From Sphaeroforma arctica JP610 (Eukaryota; Opisthokonta; Ichthyosporea; Ichthyophonida): a stretch of DNA of 30,663 bases. Each line of letters begins with the position of its first letter. Position 1 is the first letter of the stretch. Of this stretch, positions 1-13,700 are shown piece after piece. The stretch spans positions 69,714-100,376 of the forward strand of contig NW_014040402.1 in the NCBI RefSeq assembly GCF_001186125.1. Direction: 5' to 3'. The notes under the pieces were generated by a model. That model ran no database searches. It was not told where the DNA came from and saw nothing but the letters and a program-made list of their open reading frames with translations. The position numbers were made by a program, and so were the translations under genes.

Positions 1-176
1 GAACTAACTGGCACAGCAACCAAGGTGGGCGCCACTCTCGCCATGGTCATGTCCTTACGTCCCTGCGCCAAGTGGTGGACGGCCGTCAGCACTCGATTCC
101 AATCCTACCCTTTTCTCATCAAAAACACCTCTTCCACCTTTCTCAGACACGTGACTGCTGCTGCCTAGCAATTAGC

Positions 177-230
177 TTTATTTTTTACTATCGCACCTGA
201 GTCTTTATTTTTTACTATCGCACCTGAGTC
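177..230. repeat. 27-bp direct repeat, two copies
   Basis: Two perfect head-to-tail copies of a 27-bp unit, each beginning with a T-rich run (TTTATTTTTTAC) and ending CACCTGAGTC, lie at 177-203 and 204-230. They are just upstream of the copia integrase remains. No function is visible; it looks like a recent replication-slippage duplication. Confidence 0.9.
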
Positions 231-269
231 ACGGCAAGCCATCTTGGATCTACACGCTAGCCGCCTTAG

Positions 270-1090
270 TTGGACCACTTCACACAGCAGTTCGCCACTC
301 TCCGGCTCTCACCACTGCCATTATGCATGCTCGTGTCAATCCTGAATACGAGAAACACTGCCCCGTATATATATAGGCCAAACTACGTGCTAACGGCGTC
401 GAACAGTTATGGCCCCGGAGAGAAACTCCACATCGACATACAGGGCCCATCCCCCCTGATCGCGATAGCAACATTCATGCCTTGAACATGACAAGCAAGG
501 GTTCCACATTTGGCCTCCATAAAAATCTACCGAATAAGATGTCGCTGGAGCAACACTTCGGGGAGCTCCTCACTCGCATTCACCCCCATTGGAAGCCTCA
601 CACCCTCACCGCTGATGGTGACCCTGTTCTTCACAGTACCATTGTGAAGAATCATTGCACATCGCTCGGTATCCAACTCCGTGTCAACCCCCCCCCTCCC
701 ACACACACACCCCAAATGAATTCCACCGTGGAAAGACAGCATGACACCCTCAAGAATATGGTTCGCTGCCTGCTTCTCGAAGCCGGGATGTCACTGCCAC
801 TTTGGGGTGTAGCAAAAGACTTCGCCGACACACTCAGGAACCGCACACCATCCAAGAACTCCAAACTCTTTTCCCCACATCGTGTATGGTATCGTGCCCC
901 TGAAACCTTCTTCCCACACATGCGTTTTAGGTGCGTTGTCGCCTACAAAATTTACAAATCTTCTGGCAACCCACCTCTCCACAAGTATAGCCCCCAATGG
1001 GGTTTTGGTGTCTTGCTCGGGTACACACTAAACGGAACTGATGACACATTCAAAATACAGAGTTTTTTCCACCCAGCAAATTCTACATAA
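270..1090 (+). mobile_element. Ty1/copia retrotransposon fossil, integrase region
   Basis: This is the remains of an LTR retrotransposon of the Ty1/copia family (Pseudoviridae kin). The left part (about 270-480) resembles the zinc-binding head of copia integrase, ending in GEKLHIDIQGP, which matches the G-x-x-x-H-x-D-x-x-G-P start of the catalytic core. The part at 482-1090 reads as the rest of the core and the downstream domain: NSTVERQHDTLKNMVR around the catalytic Glu, then LPLWGVAKDFADTLRNRTP, a P-H-R-V-W motif and GFGVLLGYTLNGTDDTFKI, all in the copia order. No gag, protease, reverse transcriptase or RNase H could be recognised nearby. The copy is broken in several places and is incomplete. 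Degree of decay suggests an old but not ancient insertion. It is probably inactive, and its original ends are not certain. Confidence 0.85.
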
Positions 1091-1186
1091 CCGGGACGTA
1101 CAATTTTTTACTGAGGAACGACCCCAATGGTCGGCCTCCGGTAAACATGTCACCCGCAGTGCTTCACCGTCATCTTGGATCATTCC

Positions 1187-1930
1187 CTAGGACTGGGCTA
1201 CTGCATCACACCACATCGCCATCGAAATCCTCTTTGTTCTACCCCACGGCCATCCGACTATACCGGCGCCAGTCATACCTCCACCTCCCACTCCCATTAT
1301 ATTTCCCCAGCCCCATTCCATTCCACCAGTACCTACCCCCATCTCTCTACCCACGGCAACGCCTCCAGTGCCTACCCCCATCCCCATGCCTACCACAATA
1401 CCCCCGGCGCCTACCCCAATTCCCATAGATCCGATGCCAACCCTCCCGACTAACATCTCTCCGGTGCCTTCCCCCATGGCCCTCCCTACTACTATACTCC
1501 CACCTTCACATCCAATTCCCATCCCCATCCTCCTCAGGACGATCCTACCGACTACCCACCTCCCTAATGTCACACATGACTTCGGATTCGATTCCCATTT
1601 GGCAGCATTTTACACTCCCCCTGATACTAACGTCTACGATCCCGGTCCTGCCAATACCCCCGGCACCTACTCAAATTCCTATTGATCCGATGCCTACCCT
1701 CCCGACTAACATCTCTCCAGTGCTTTCCCCCATGGCCCTCCCTACCACTATACTCCCACCTTCACATCCAATTCCCATCCCCATCCTCCTCAGGACGCTC
1801 CTACCGACTACCCAGCTCCCTGATGTCACACGTGATTTCGGATTCGATTATCATTTGACAGCATTTTATACTCCCCCTGATACTAACGTTTACGATCCAG
1901 GTCCTTGCCGCCAATTTCGCAGATTCTGAG
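1187..1930. repeat. Proline-rich tract with 256-bp tandem duplication
   Basis: C-rich DNA that reads as Pro/Thr/Ile/Tyr-rich peptide in several frames (for example PIPMPTTIPPAPTPIP). Within it a segment starting near 1408 is repeated from about 1664 to 1910 at an offset of 256 bp; the marker GATCCGATGCC occurs at 1428 and 1684. Shorter internal repeats of the CCTACCCCCATCCC type precede it. Its position directly downstream of the copia integrase is where copia polyproteins carry a variable, often proline-rich linker before reverse transcriptase, so it may be part of the same fossil. No reverse transcriptase was recognised after it. Confidence 0.75.
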
Positions 1931-2284
1931 CCATCTGCGCTTTGTGCGCAGATCGCTTTCCTTCGCGGCGACAAGGCTCAATGCGATTCTTCTCGGACCC
2001 CCCCCCCCCCCACCCACCACCTCGTATCCGCCTCCTCAGCCGCATGGTTACTTCTCAACGCCGACTACTCGTACACGGCACACATCAGCTCACTTACAGC
2101 GTTTGCCACGTCTCTCCCACTAAAAACCCCGAGTTTGCTCTCCACGATGCTATCGACCTACTTGACGACACTGCGCTCAAGAGCATCTCTAAGGCACACG
2201 CATCCTCCGAATGGCCCTTGTGATCGACCGCGATCGACCGCGAACGCCAGGCTAGCTCTCGCAACCAACTGGCCGATGTAACCC

Positions 2285-2344
2285 CCTTGTCGTCTGTTCC
2301 ACCTCACCTTGTCGTCTGTTCCACCTCACCTTGTCGTCTGTTCC
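2285..2344. repeat. 22-bp tandem repeat, 2.7 copies
   Basis: A 22-bp unit beginning CCTTGTCGTCTGTTCC is repeated at 2285-2306, 2307-2328 and partially at 2329-2344. It lies between the proline-rich tract and the fold-back element. Confidence 0.9.
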
Positions 2345-2415
2345 TTTCTAAATATCTATTCACGAGGGAACACGACGAAAACGGTGACCTTGCCATTCAC
2401 AAGGCTCAAATGGTC

Positions 2416-3254
2416 TGTTAGAGTACAATGTAGTAGACTTCAAATAAAGTGCAAATGTATATATTTATTTCTGACCTCGCATTTGGTTTTATACCTAAGG
2501 TGTTTGTGCTAGTGTTCAGCCGCTTGGGCTGGCCAGGGTAAAACCTCATATGGTCAGTATGATAAACTTTATGCAGAACACTTTAACACTTCGATGCTAT
2601 TCTATTTCAACTTCAATGCAACTAAATCTCACGCTGATCACATGATGCCTTTCCGCATAGGTTGCGACTCACATAGAACCGCAGCTATTATTAATATATT
2701 GCGGTAGACAGGCTTAATCCACTCTCGGGAACCGGTTGAGAAACTTAATCTGCTCTCGGAAGTCGGTTAAGTAATAACTAAACTCTTGAGAGTAGTTTGA
2801 GCAACTTGATTAGCTCTCGGGAGTGAGCTAACTCTGATGACGCCGTCAGCCCGAGAGTAATTTAGGCCTTGTTCTCAAATTAATATATGTACAGGTGGGT
2901 CAGGCCAAGAGAACGTAAGAGTAATTTGACACTTCTTCTCAGATTGTTCTATTTATAGGAAACGGCTACCGGCTAGCCGAGAATCCCGAGAGCCGAGGTC
3001 CGAGACTGAGAGTACGTAACAGAGAATGTGATTTACTTATTGTTAGAAAATATATTCCAGTACTAATGTGTTGTGCATAAGGTTTCTCATTTTGATCATA
3101 TGAGGTTTTTTACCATGGCCAACCCAAGTGGTTAACACTAGTACAAACACCATCAGTATATAACTGAGGGTGAGATCATATATAAGTTCATTCAAACACA
3201 CCACTCTTTGGATACATTTGCACTTTATTTAAAGTCTACTACATTACACTAACA
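2416..3254. repeat. Long imperfect inverted repeat (fold-back element or opposed LTR ends)
   Basis: The left arm (about 2416-2600) and the reverse complement of the right arm (about 3050-3254) match over roughly 185 bp with small gaps. Both begin TGTTAG, share GTAGACTT-x-AAATAAAGTGC and GTGTTTGT-x-CTAGTGTT, and continue into AACCTCATATG. The 450-bp centre (2700-3010) holds scattered copies of CTCTCGGGA and, further right, its complement CCCGAGAG, so the centre can also fold. A TATAAATAG box lies on the minus strand near 2950. The element could be a fold-back or MITE-type DNA element. Alternatively it could be two LTR-type ends in opposite orientation, since the arms start with TG and contain AATAAA. 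No coding sequence was seen inside, and target-site duplications were not resolved. Confidence 0.7.
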
Positions 3255-4387
3255 ATTTTTAGTCCACCACATTTCACTTTAACACAGAACATATGACTAT
3301 TATAGCATTGTCCATTCACCTCATGGTCTTGCGGTGGTATACGATGTTAATCATACGTAAAAACGATTACAATAATAATGTACATTACTAGATACGACGG
3401 TATTAACAATACAACAGAAAGAAAACTGCTCATCAACGCTACAGTCTTGCTATCGACGACATCATATTTTAACCACGCAGATATGCGCACAGCACTGCAA
3501 AGTAAACGACCGGAGCGTGATATGTCAAAGAAGTCGATTGCACGATACGACGCAAAATGCATGCATCCAATTGTTCTTCGGAGGTTAGTTCGATCAGCCA
3601 TATTTTCTTTTCACTTCTCTCTAGAGGGTCATGCCCAATTGCAAACAGTTGGTCGAGAGATTGGGGAACAACTTGCAAAAATTGAAGACTCCACACGAAC
3701 CAAAAATGGTTGTGAAAATTAGAAAAGGGAAAACGAAATTACCAAACTTATTCAAACAACTTGCCTACACGAGATTATTCAATGAATTCGAGAATACATG
3801 CTCACTCGCGACCATACTTTTTATGATATAATTATATAACAACCAAAAATTCATCAAAGTGCAACGTTTAAACACCGATTTGTGAAGTCAATTGCACGAT
3901 ACGACGCAAAATGCATGCATCCAATTGCATCCAATTGCGAAATATTGTTTAAAAGAAAACCAGGAATCGAAATTTCAATGTACCAACCATAGCGATCATG
4001 CAATGTTAAAGTAAGTATCTAAGAAACAAAAAAAATTAGCACACGTTCTATAGAGTTTCTGATGTTCGATTCGGTTTACCAGATTTAAGCTTGTCTTCGT
4101 AAATATAAAACCCGTTCACTTAATCGAGGACAGTTTACGCCTATCTGCTTAAATAAATACAAGCACTTGGTGACTTGGAAAAAAATAATACCAAACCCAC
4201 TTTCTTACTTTAATATCAGCTACTTATGCAATCTTGACGGGTTGATTTCTTCCTTCAACAGCCACGCAGTGAATTGGCCTAATTATCGGCCCGATACTTA
4301 TTGTGTAGTTTCAGTAAAGCATTGTTGGCCAGGGCAGCAAATAAAAAAATATGAACATGGATGTTTACTCCGCGTGATTGTATTCTA
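3255..4387. other. AT-rich non-coding stretch with a dispersed 44-bp direct repeat
   Basis: No convincing gene. A near-identical 44-bp sequence (core CACGATACGACGCAAAATGC) occurs at 3530-3573 and again at 3884-3927; the second copy ends with an extra tandem CATCCAATTG. An open stretch at 3378-3722 (114 codons) matches no family I recognise and contains one copy of the repeat, so I do not call it a gene. Confidence 0.6.
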
Positions 4388-6000
4388 ATATCGAACACTT
4401 CCAGTTCTTTCCAATGTGGTTTTCAAACGAGGTACAAATTATATATATCAATTGGGACAATTCTGCTGTAGCTTACATTATGCATGGAACTTTAGAAAAA
4501 TAATTTTCACTGCAGCGATGCTTGTTGCTTTTACAAGCGTGTGTGTTTCATGAATAGCTCCAATTCTTACTGGCTCGCCTTCCATTGTCTTGGCTGAAAA
4601 ATTGTATTGCGGCTTCGTATTTTAATTGCAGGTGGGGACTATTCGTATCAGCTAATCTTTTGCAATCGGACAGTCTTCACAATTTTTCCTCCCTAGTGTT
4701 TGGACTGATTTTTCTAGCAACAGTTATTAAATGTCTGCCTTATATTGCGCTTTAGCACTTCAATAGTTATTCAATTAAAGTGTCTGCCCTGTATATTGCG
4801 CTTTGGAACTTTACATTTTTAATTGCATGTCTATTTACGATTAGCTAAGCTTTTACAATCGTATGTTTGAACTGATTTTGTCTGCAACAGTCGCTGTAAA
4901 TACGTGTTTGCTTTATATTGCGCTTTGAAATATTTTTCTTAATTACATGTGGGGACTATTTACGACCAGCTAAACTTTTGCAATCGTACTCCTGTCACAA
5001 TTTTTCTACCCAATATTTGCACCGATTTTATTAGCAGTATTTATTGTATAAGTGGCTGCTTTATATTTCATTTCGTATTAAGATAGATGCCGGTTGGGGG
5101 TGTTAGTAGACTACTTATGGTACATGCGGGAACTTCTGAGGGCCTTAACCAGGATCTGTCATATTGGTGTAAATTTCAGCCACCGGATCTTGCAACATAT
5201 CGATGTTACTCGATATATATGGTATTACTTGCTAATAGTACATTGAACACATCTGTTTCTCTCTAATGGTGGTTTCAAGTAAGGTACAAACTGATGTGTA
5301 TATCAGTCGAGTGAATTCTAATGTAGCTTACGTTCTGCGCGGGATTTAAGAATAATAGTTTCAGCGATTCTTGTTGTCGCTTTCACAAGTATAATTCATG
5401 TTTCGTGAAGAACTCCGAATTCTTGCTGGACGTCTCTCATTGTCTCGGCTGAAAAATTACCTTATAACTTAATATTTTTTATTGCATATGGGGACTATTC
5501 ATGACCAGCTAATCTTTTGCAATCGCGCTGCTTTCACAATAATATTTCTCCCTCAAGCCTGGACCGATTTTGTTAGCATCAGTTATTGTGTTCAGTGTCT
5601 GCCTTATGTGCTTTGGTATTATTATTTGCTTTCGTACTTTTGCAATCGTCCTGCTCCTACAATATTTTCTTTTTAACGTCTGGATCATTTTATCAGCGAG
5701 AGTTATTGTAGAACCAATTGTTTCTAAATACATGTGGGAAATATTTACGACCAGCTAAGCTTTTCCAATCGTACTGCTTGCACAATTTTTCTTCCTGATG
5801 TCTGGACTGAGTTTAATAGCAGCAATTATTGTGCAAATGGCAGCTATTTTATTTCGCTTGTATTAAATGGTGCCGGTTGGGTGTGTTAGTAGACTACCTG
5901 TGATACATGCAGAAACTTCTAAGGTCATTCACTCAGATCTAGCATATTAGGATAGATTTTAGTAACCGCACCTTGCGATCTCCTGTGAAACTATTTTCGA
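4388..6000. repeat. Two-copy ~850-bp tandem block with ~150-bp sub-repeats
   Basis: Copy 1 (about 4388-5238) and copy 2 (about 5239-6000) run parallel. Both start with a GGT(T)TTCAA-x-x-x-AGGTACAAA segment (near 4418 and 5267), pass through CATTGTCT-x-GGCTGAAAAATT, and end with TGCCGGTTGGG (5090 and 5872) and GTTAGTAGACTAC. Inside each copy a diverged ~150-bp sub-unit recurs. It contains TGGGGACTATT, ACCAGCTAA-x-CTTTTGCAATCG, a CACAATTTTTC run and GTTATTGT, and is seen near 4630, 4830, 4950, 5490, 5640 and 5730. This is a higher-order repeat, well diverged and therefore not recent. No coding sequence is supported. Confidence 0.8.
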
Positions 6001-6019
6001 GCCGGATTCGGGATTATAG

Positions 6020-6028
6020 TATATAAAA
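6020..6028 (+). promoter_or_regulatory. Candidate TATA box
   Basis: TATATAAAA lies 113 bp upstream of the ATG at 6141, in sequence that becomes less repetitive immediately downstream. It is a textbook match, but in AT-rich DNA such matches also arise by chance. Confidence 0.35.
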
Positions 6029-6140
6029 GCTGCAACCTAACAGTTGTGTGTGCGATGATTACAGACTGAGTTTTCAGACCTCGTGGGTATTTCGATTTAT
6101 TGCGAGCTAGACATATCGATTTGCATGATTTTCCTCAGTA

Positions 6141-6503
6141 ATGAGTCCCAACTCTTGCCAGGCGAAGCGCCAACATGTCATGGAGCGCAATCGAGACGAA
6201 TTGTCGGGTGAAAAAAAGATTATCTTGTGTCCACGGTATAAAGGGCGAATTCTAGTAAATGCAAAGTGGGTTGCGCTTTATTTTAAGCAAATTGTACTTC
6301 GATTGTCAAAATTGTATGAACGATATGAAGTTCAAGACAATGTCGCATCTGTACAATCGCGGATCCGGTGGTGCATTGCAATCTATGCCAGTCATTGCAG
6401 CTTTCATCAAGCTACTATAATATCTTCAATTTATCTCGCTTATTCAATCGCGGCTGCCGTATTGGTTGTCAGAGTCATCGTAATCCACAACACAATAGCA
6501 TAA
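6141..6503 (+). CDS. Doubtful small ORF, 120 codons, unknown
   Basis: I do not recognise this product. The reading frame starts MSPNSCQAKRQHVMERNR, is basic and charged over the first 80 residues, and has a hydrophobic stretch near the C-terminus (residues ~94-115: YLAYSIAAAVLVVRVIVIHN). A TATA box and AT-rich leader precede the ATG. A second frame stays open beyond it (6368-6730), so either a spliced gene or chance is possible. It has no repeat structure and lies outside the tandem block at 4388-6000. Evidence is limited to ORF length and promoter-like context. Confidence 0.22.
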   Translation: MSPNSCQAKRQHVMERNRDELSGEKKIILCPRYKGRILVNAKWVALYFKQIVLRLSKLYERYEVQDNVASVQSRIRWCIAIYASHCSFHQATIISSIYLAYSIAAAVLVVRVIVIHNTIA

Positions 6504-7790
6504 TAAGGTCTCGCGCAAGTCAAACTATAGGTCTCTCTTGGATAGGTTGTGTACTCTTCGCACCTGCGAGTTTATTAACATCGGTACCACGTATGGATGT
6601 TCTACCTTCGTTCGAGTGCGGCCTTCAGCACCACTCGATGGACTTCAATATTTCCAGGCACTACATTTTTTATTCAAAGACCCCACAGACTAGTTTAAGC
6701 GGAGGGTGTGCTATCAGTGCGCCAGAATGAGGAATGCGGGGTTATCTCAATTTCCTTACTGTTCAACGCATATGAGAATGCAATGTGTTGACGAGGATTA
6801 AAAAACTTCAACAGTCCTGTGCATTCCGCCAAGCTGACCGCTTTGCCTTGATTCTTAAATTTCCAAAGAGCGATTATCCCTCATTGTCTATATAGATCTA
6901 TGGAAGCCATGGTGTCTTGTAAGATTTTTCGTAGTGATTCGGATGCAACACTTGTAGCATAGAGCTTGACTATTGTGTCTATAGCCATAAGATGAAGATA
7001 TATACAATAATAACTTTACATATGCAGCAAGCCTGTATTGTTCAGGCCCAAACAGACATTCCCATATATATCTAACCCAGCCTCGAGTATTGATAAACAG
7101 TATCAACACCGAGATTAGACAAATACAATCATTTTATTCTGATTTGAATTTGGCGACTATAACTCATTCGGTTCGCTTTGCATGCTGCGTGCCACTAATG
7201 GTTGTGGCTTTTAATGAGAGGCCAATCTTGTGTCACCTCAATACACCAACACGTTGAACAATCACAATTCATTATGTACTTTGCATGGCGAAGGCGTACA
7301 TGAAGATACCGCGATTTACCCCCTGGACCGTACATACCATGTACGATTCTAGGCTATAGCATTAGCTTTCACTGGCCACAAACAACGATGTTCAGCGAAA
7401 ATAGATAGTATGAATATGGAATATGTTGACTATCAAGTCGCGGACATATACACCTCTCCGCGTATAGTGAAGCACGTATTCTTCCCGGACCAGGGTTGCC
7501 ATTCAAGCCCATTTAGACCAATTGCACAAGGCTATTTTTCCCAATCTGTGCTAAGGTTTGGCATGCACAAGTTGTATTAGTGCAAACTTGCAAAGCAGCT
7601 CCTTGAACTTTATCACAATATTGGCAACAAGGCTCATTCCTTGAGCGTGACGACAGACATTGCGCGCGTAGGCTTACTCGGGCAATCATCTGGAAGGCAT
7701 ATCGGGTCATTTGAACCCATGTGCAAAAGAGTTCAGCATCTACTCTGTTCCCCCATAGTAACTCGTTTGTGCAAGTTAAGTTTAGCTCAC
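6504..7790. other. Intergenic; 3' flank of exportin-2
   Basis: No supported gene. The minus-strand frame open over 7513-8016 crosses the end of exportin-2 in a different frame and is a shadow. No clear AATAAA follows the exportin-2 stop on the minus strand within 300 bp; the nearest one seen is near 7133. Confidence 0.6.
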
Positions 7791-10700
7791 TCATGCCAGT
7801 TGCACCTGTGCTTGCGTTAGGTAGCTGGAGAGGATGCCTTGAACCTGTGGGTCTAGCCCTTGCAGCAACGCAGGCACCTGTCGAGCATGTGAAAAATTTG
7901 TTGTATATGAATAACAACGGAAACACAATATTTCGAAGGGAAGCACAATATTTCGAAGGGAAGCGTACGGAGGGACGACGACAAAAAGCTACACTCGAAT
8001 AGATACAGTCGAACACAGCCTATGTGGCCAAGTGTCTAGTGACCTGAAACATACCTTCCCCGGCATCTTTGTGGACATGGTGTGTAAAGCTTTTGCCAAG
8101 TGAATACGCGCATCTACCACTGCAGCAAAGGGGTCTACTTCTGGTTTCTTGGCGAACTGCGCATATATGGTCGAGCGATATCATTCATTAGCATGGTAGC
8201 ATTATAGTGAAACCTCCAAAGATTAGTTAAAGGGCGGGCCACGGAGTGTAATACTAGACTAACGAATGATGAGTGTGCTTTTCTAGCTTCATGTACGTGA
8301 ATACAATTGCCACCTGCTTAGTCAGTACATCTGTGCAGTCAAACTATTAATATGTACATTTCATTTCAGATAGGATACCTGCAAATATTGTGACAGATAT
8401 CAGCAATTCAAATCAACGTGATAGTAGTGCACCGGATGACGCGAGACGGATGCAATATGTCACTAACACGCTGGGCGATGCACGCAATGCCTAATCGAAA
8501 AGGTTTGCCAACAGATAGAAACGTAAAACAGTAATCATACCCCTCCATATGGCAGGTGGTAGTGTAGTATGTGATCAGATAACCGCACAGGTAAAGGCTA
8601 CGGAGCATTTGGACATTCACAACAGATATATAGCCAGCGATTTCTACACCAGTAAGTTATACTACGGACCACACTGGATATAGTCTCCACACTTGTAGAT
8701 AGAGCGCCAAGTAATTGGAAGCCAAACATGATCAAGCATATGCATACCGAGAGTTGCGTATGCACCGTTGCGAACTCCGATGCATGTGTGAATGAGACTT
8801 CCTCGATATCATCGTCGTCCTTCTTCTCCTTAGGCAATTCAAATAGCTTGAGGAGGGCTGTGAGCAGGCTGGCAAACGAGCTTTTATATGTGGTTATCAT
8901 CGCCGGGCACTCTGCAGCGGTTGGTGTACGAGAGAATTTAGTACCAGTACCAAACTTTTAAAGCGAAGGATTTTAATGTCTTATAGCGCTCACACAACTA
9001 TTCGTGAGAAGAACTTTCACCCTTGTGGTGCCTTGGTAGCGTGCATCACAGATTCGCGAGGTTTGTTATACATGTCAACAACGCTGAGTACGATGAGATT
9101 CGAATACGTTTCAATCACGAAATATTGAATTCAAATTCTTACTTCGAATAAGTTGAATTGAACGTTTTAAATTAAAATGAATTCAATGGCACGGAATTAA
9201 ATTCAACTGATTTCCCATTAAATGCAATGCGATTCATTTTTTCTAACTTCCAATGCAATGTGTTCCGATGCGAAACAATGAGACACAATTCAATACAATT
9301 CCATGCGACTCAATACTAAATACGACGGAGATACTTACAGATACGCCATTTCCGAAAAAAGGATACAACTAAGTCTGCGTGTGAAAAACATACATGCACC
9401 GACACAAACCTTACAGAAGACGCACTCAACTAATACACACCTGTGAGTAATCGGATAAATCCTACAGCGCATATTTTCCGGTTGTGTGAGGTTTGTAGTT
9501 TTTGCATCGACGGCAGGTACAGTGACGTGATGACCATATTGAATAACTTTGGCTGTATTGAGTCTATCGCATTGATCACCAGATCTGCACCGGAAGCAGG
9601 AAGATTGTGTGAGATAGCTATGTGTGTGTGTCCATGCGCAGTACTTCTCGATGACTGCAACTGAAGGAAAACAGACTGGTGAGGAATCTGTAGAGCGCTC
9701 ACCCAAGCGCACACAGAAACCCATTGCGAGAAAACTACACACAGATACCATCACAATATTGGGTATATATATCATATGTTTGTCACATAACACCAAAAAA
9801 AAAGTGGAGAGAATACTAATCAAGGACTTACCAGGACCATGCAGACCCATCATGAGCGTGCTGTTCACTATAATGCAGGACACCAGCTTCGGACTCTTCG
9901 CTGCCTGAAGCCTGCTGAATATGAGGTTGTATATTTGTCTCACGTGTTGTTGATATCCCTGCAATTTGAGAGTGAATGGAAGGTGTTCAGGTGCATGCAT
10001 AAACGTATTGAATACGAATACAAGAAGCAATAATTCATTTCTGAGTGATAAAAGTGCGTTGTAGGCGGGTCATGTATATCAAACACCACTGCAACGGAGG
10101 AGTGTGGGGGCTTGTTCGTTATTGGTGGCTGAACGAATCGTACGGATTGGGGAAAGGAACAACCTCCTGAAGATTATATCACTGTATGAAAGACTCGCGC
10201 AGTGTTTGTAGCCCGCAACGAAGAGATCTAGATCACATCGGGTTATAACACAATGTAGAATGAACAGGCTGTGGGATCGGAGAATAAAGGGGTGGTATAG
10301 GGAGGCATAATCCAAGATATTGATATTGTCCCTGCAATCCAGCGGAATCAAGCATTCAAGTGCAGCGTGATTGCGATAAATCTGTCTGAATCCAAGCAAC
10401 ATCGGATTTGATACGGTAAAAGGACAGCGAGCTCATTTGAAAGAAACTATACACACATATTAACGTATACACGTCTACACACCTCGACGGGCACATGCGT
10501 GACAATAGCGTTGAGAATAGCAAAGCCGAAGTGGTCGTTCGATTTGCTGGCCAACAGCTTCTGGAAGATACCCAGCAGCGACTCAATAGTCCTCGTGTCT
10601 GTGGAGAGGGTGGCCCCCATCTTAGAGATGTACGTTTGTATGAACTTCGACAGGCCAGGTACGTTGCCTGCTCAATTGACCAGAGACAACTAAGTATGAG

Positions 10701-13700
10701 TGAGTGTATATGTATGTTTGTTTGTTTGACCTTCCACATTGACCAGAGATTACGTGGGTGCGAGTGAGTACATTTGTATCATATATATGCATTTTTGTAT
10801 GGACTTTCATAATCTAGACACATTGGCTGCGTAATCGATTAGAGATAGCGTAAGAGTGAATAAAATCGCATCTGCTAGATGTATGTTCCTATTAACTGCG
10901 ACAAGCCCAGCACGTTAGCTGCTCAACTAAACAGTGACAATGCGGATGTGAGTGAGGGAAATCTAGTGACCAATCTCAGTGATGTAGTACGCTCGTATAA
11001 GCTTCGGCAAATCAGGCACCTTGCCTACCCAATTAAATCAGGTATTCAAGTGTAACAATAAGTGACTGCATCCTAGTAGCCTAATTTGAAAATGTGTGCA
11101 CGTATGAGCTTCGATGATCCAGGAGCAGCACCTGCACAGTTTACTAGCACTGGTGCAAGTATCAATGAAAGTATTCTAGCCACCCAACTAAGTCATGTAT
11201 GGTTGTAAGTGTACACCTGGATGCCCCAGGCACACTGCCTGCTAGAATTGCATAGGTGTATAATAGTGCGAGTGTGAGTGAATGTTTTTCGGGAATTGTA
11301 GAGCAATACTGCAGTTCTGTCGTCCACATTCCTTGTTTCCTAAAGATTTGGCGCACAGACAATCAAACTTTCTGTAATGCAAATCATACAACGTCCTTCC
11401 TCACCCTGTAACAATGCTACAACTTCCGCACAGGTATACTTTCAGCACCGCTTGACTCAACTACAGCGCTACAATTTCCATACTAATGATTCATTTACGT
11501 ACCGCTTCACATTCCCACAAAGGTAGAGTTTACGTACATTTTTTTCCGTTTACTTACCGCTTTTCTCCCACAGTACCGGTGCCATCAGGTGAGGGAACAT
11601 ATCCGTGTACGTCGCTGGCAGCGCGCCGAGGTTCAACTCCAGCAATTGCGACATTATTTGGAAAACATAAGGCAAGAATTCTGTGAAGGGGATTACAGCA
11701 CCAAGATATAATACGTTAGTCACAATAAATAAATAAAAGTACCTAGGTACTGGGCAAAAGATCAAAGGAGGTAAGACATCTAGAGAGGATGCAGAATATA
11801 GCAACCGTTCGAACATTCCGTATCTCAAAGTCTCGCGAAGGCACAATAGGTATTACACCTTTCAATCGGATAGAGAAAACACGTTCTCTCTGCAGAAGGC
11901 ACAATAGGTATTACACCTTTCAATCAGATAGAGAAAACGCGTTCTCTCTGCTGTCGGTAGCGATGCGCAACAATACAAACAGGAAGCGCTCACGTCCATT
12001 TCGGGCCAACAACACTATGGTCTTATGCAAAAGGGCACTCTGTATAGTAGTTTTCACTGAGAGCACAAGATGGAAGGAGAACGCACGCGCAAATAAAGTG
12101 TACCCGTGCATGCACACTAGCTTCCACCGATTTTTGAGACTCCAGCCTTTGCTAATATGCTGGTCTATCCCTGATAGTTACCCGAGGGTCAGCGCATTGC
12201 ATTGCATTTTAGGGAAAATACGAGGACAGCATACAAGCAAGCACGATCACGCAGATCGTACCTGTCACCGCGGTGTATACTGATGCTACAGAAACACATT
12301 GTTCGTACTACCGAAGTACCATGTGCGTGAGATTTACAGGCTAGCTCAGTGTATTCTCAATGAGCAAAGCAAGTAATGTGCCCCCGCCCACTAGAACAGG
12401 AGATCGTATGGGACAGGCGGGGCAGCAAAATGTTGTCTCAAACCCAATACTACTTTTTTTGCGTCACAACACCAATTCAGGTGCCGCACAGGTCAACCCA
12501 ATACTCCTTTCTGCATCACAACACCAATTCAGGTGCCACACAGGTCATACATACCTAAAACCTCTTTCTGCAATATCACCACGAAGCGAGGCAGCAGATA
12601 GGTTTCAAACGCAACCACAAGACTGGGATCAGTGCTGTTGCAGCAGAACCGCACAGCGGCACTGATAGACTCGAATAGGTAATGGTTGAAATCGGGTTTG
12701 GTGGGGTTCGCCGAGACCTCTTCCAGTTTCTTTATCAAGCGATCCATGATGGATTCTAAATAGGGGAAGATATCCTACAGATGAGGGGTACACAAGGATA
12801 AATTGGGTTTAAGCAATGGGAAAACATTCTGCTGGAGAGAAGTGGGGTGGATTGGTACAGATTGCGTATTTCGCGTGCCAATACCCAATTGTGAACACAT
12901 TCGATTGTGAACAGTATAAAAAGTTGGAAGCATAACGACTGAACTATACAATATGAGCATAAATACAAGTACTGTATTGGGCAATCTTAGGCTGACTGCA
13001 CTTTGCAATATGAGCATACATTCAAGTACTGCACTTTACAATATGAGCATACATTCAAGTACTGCACCTTACAATATGAGCATACATTCAAGTACTGCAC
13101 TTTACAATATGAGCATACATTCAAGTACTGCACTTTACAATATGAGCATACATTCAAGTACTGCACTTTACAATATGAGCATACATTCAAGTACTGCACT
13201 TTACAATATGAGCATATATTCAAGTACTGCACTTTACAATACGAGCATACATTCAAGTACTGCACTTTACAATATGAGCATACATTCAAGTACTGCACTT
13301 TACAATACGAGCATACATTCAAGTACTGCACTTTACAATATGAGCATACATTTAAGTACTGCACTTTACAATATGCGCATACATTCAAGTACTGCATTGA
13401 GCGATCTTAGGCTGCGCTATACGGAAAATCTTGTGTTCAACGCACGGCGCCACAGAACCAGCAAAGATAATATCACTGTCTCTACGGAGATACACCAGTG
13501 GATCCGACACAATTGACTCTGTCTCTACTTCCAATGTGACTGTGACCCTCAAAACGATAGCCCCCGCTATTGACGCACCCGCACCAGCGCTAAATAACCC
13601 ACGACGACAGACTGGTACAAAAACCTCCAGACGACTAAAAAAGAAGGTGCGCCGTCATATCTGCCAATGGCGCCGTGCAACCCCCGCCACTTAAGATCCT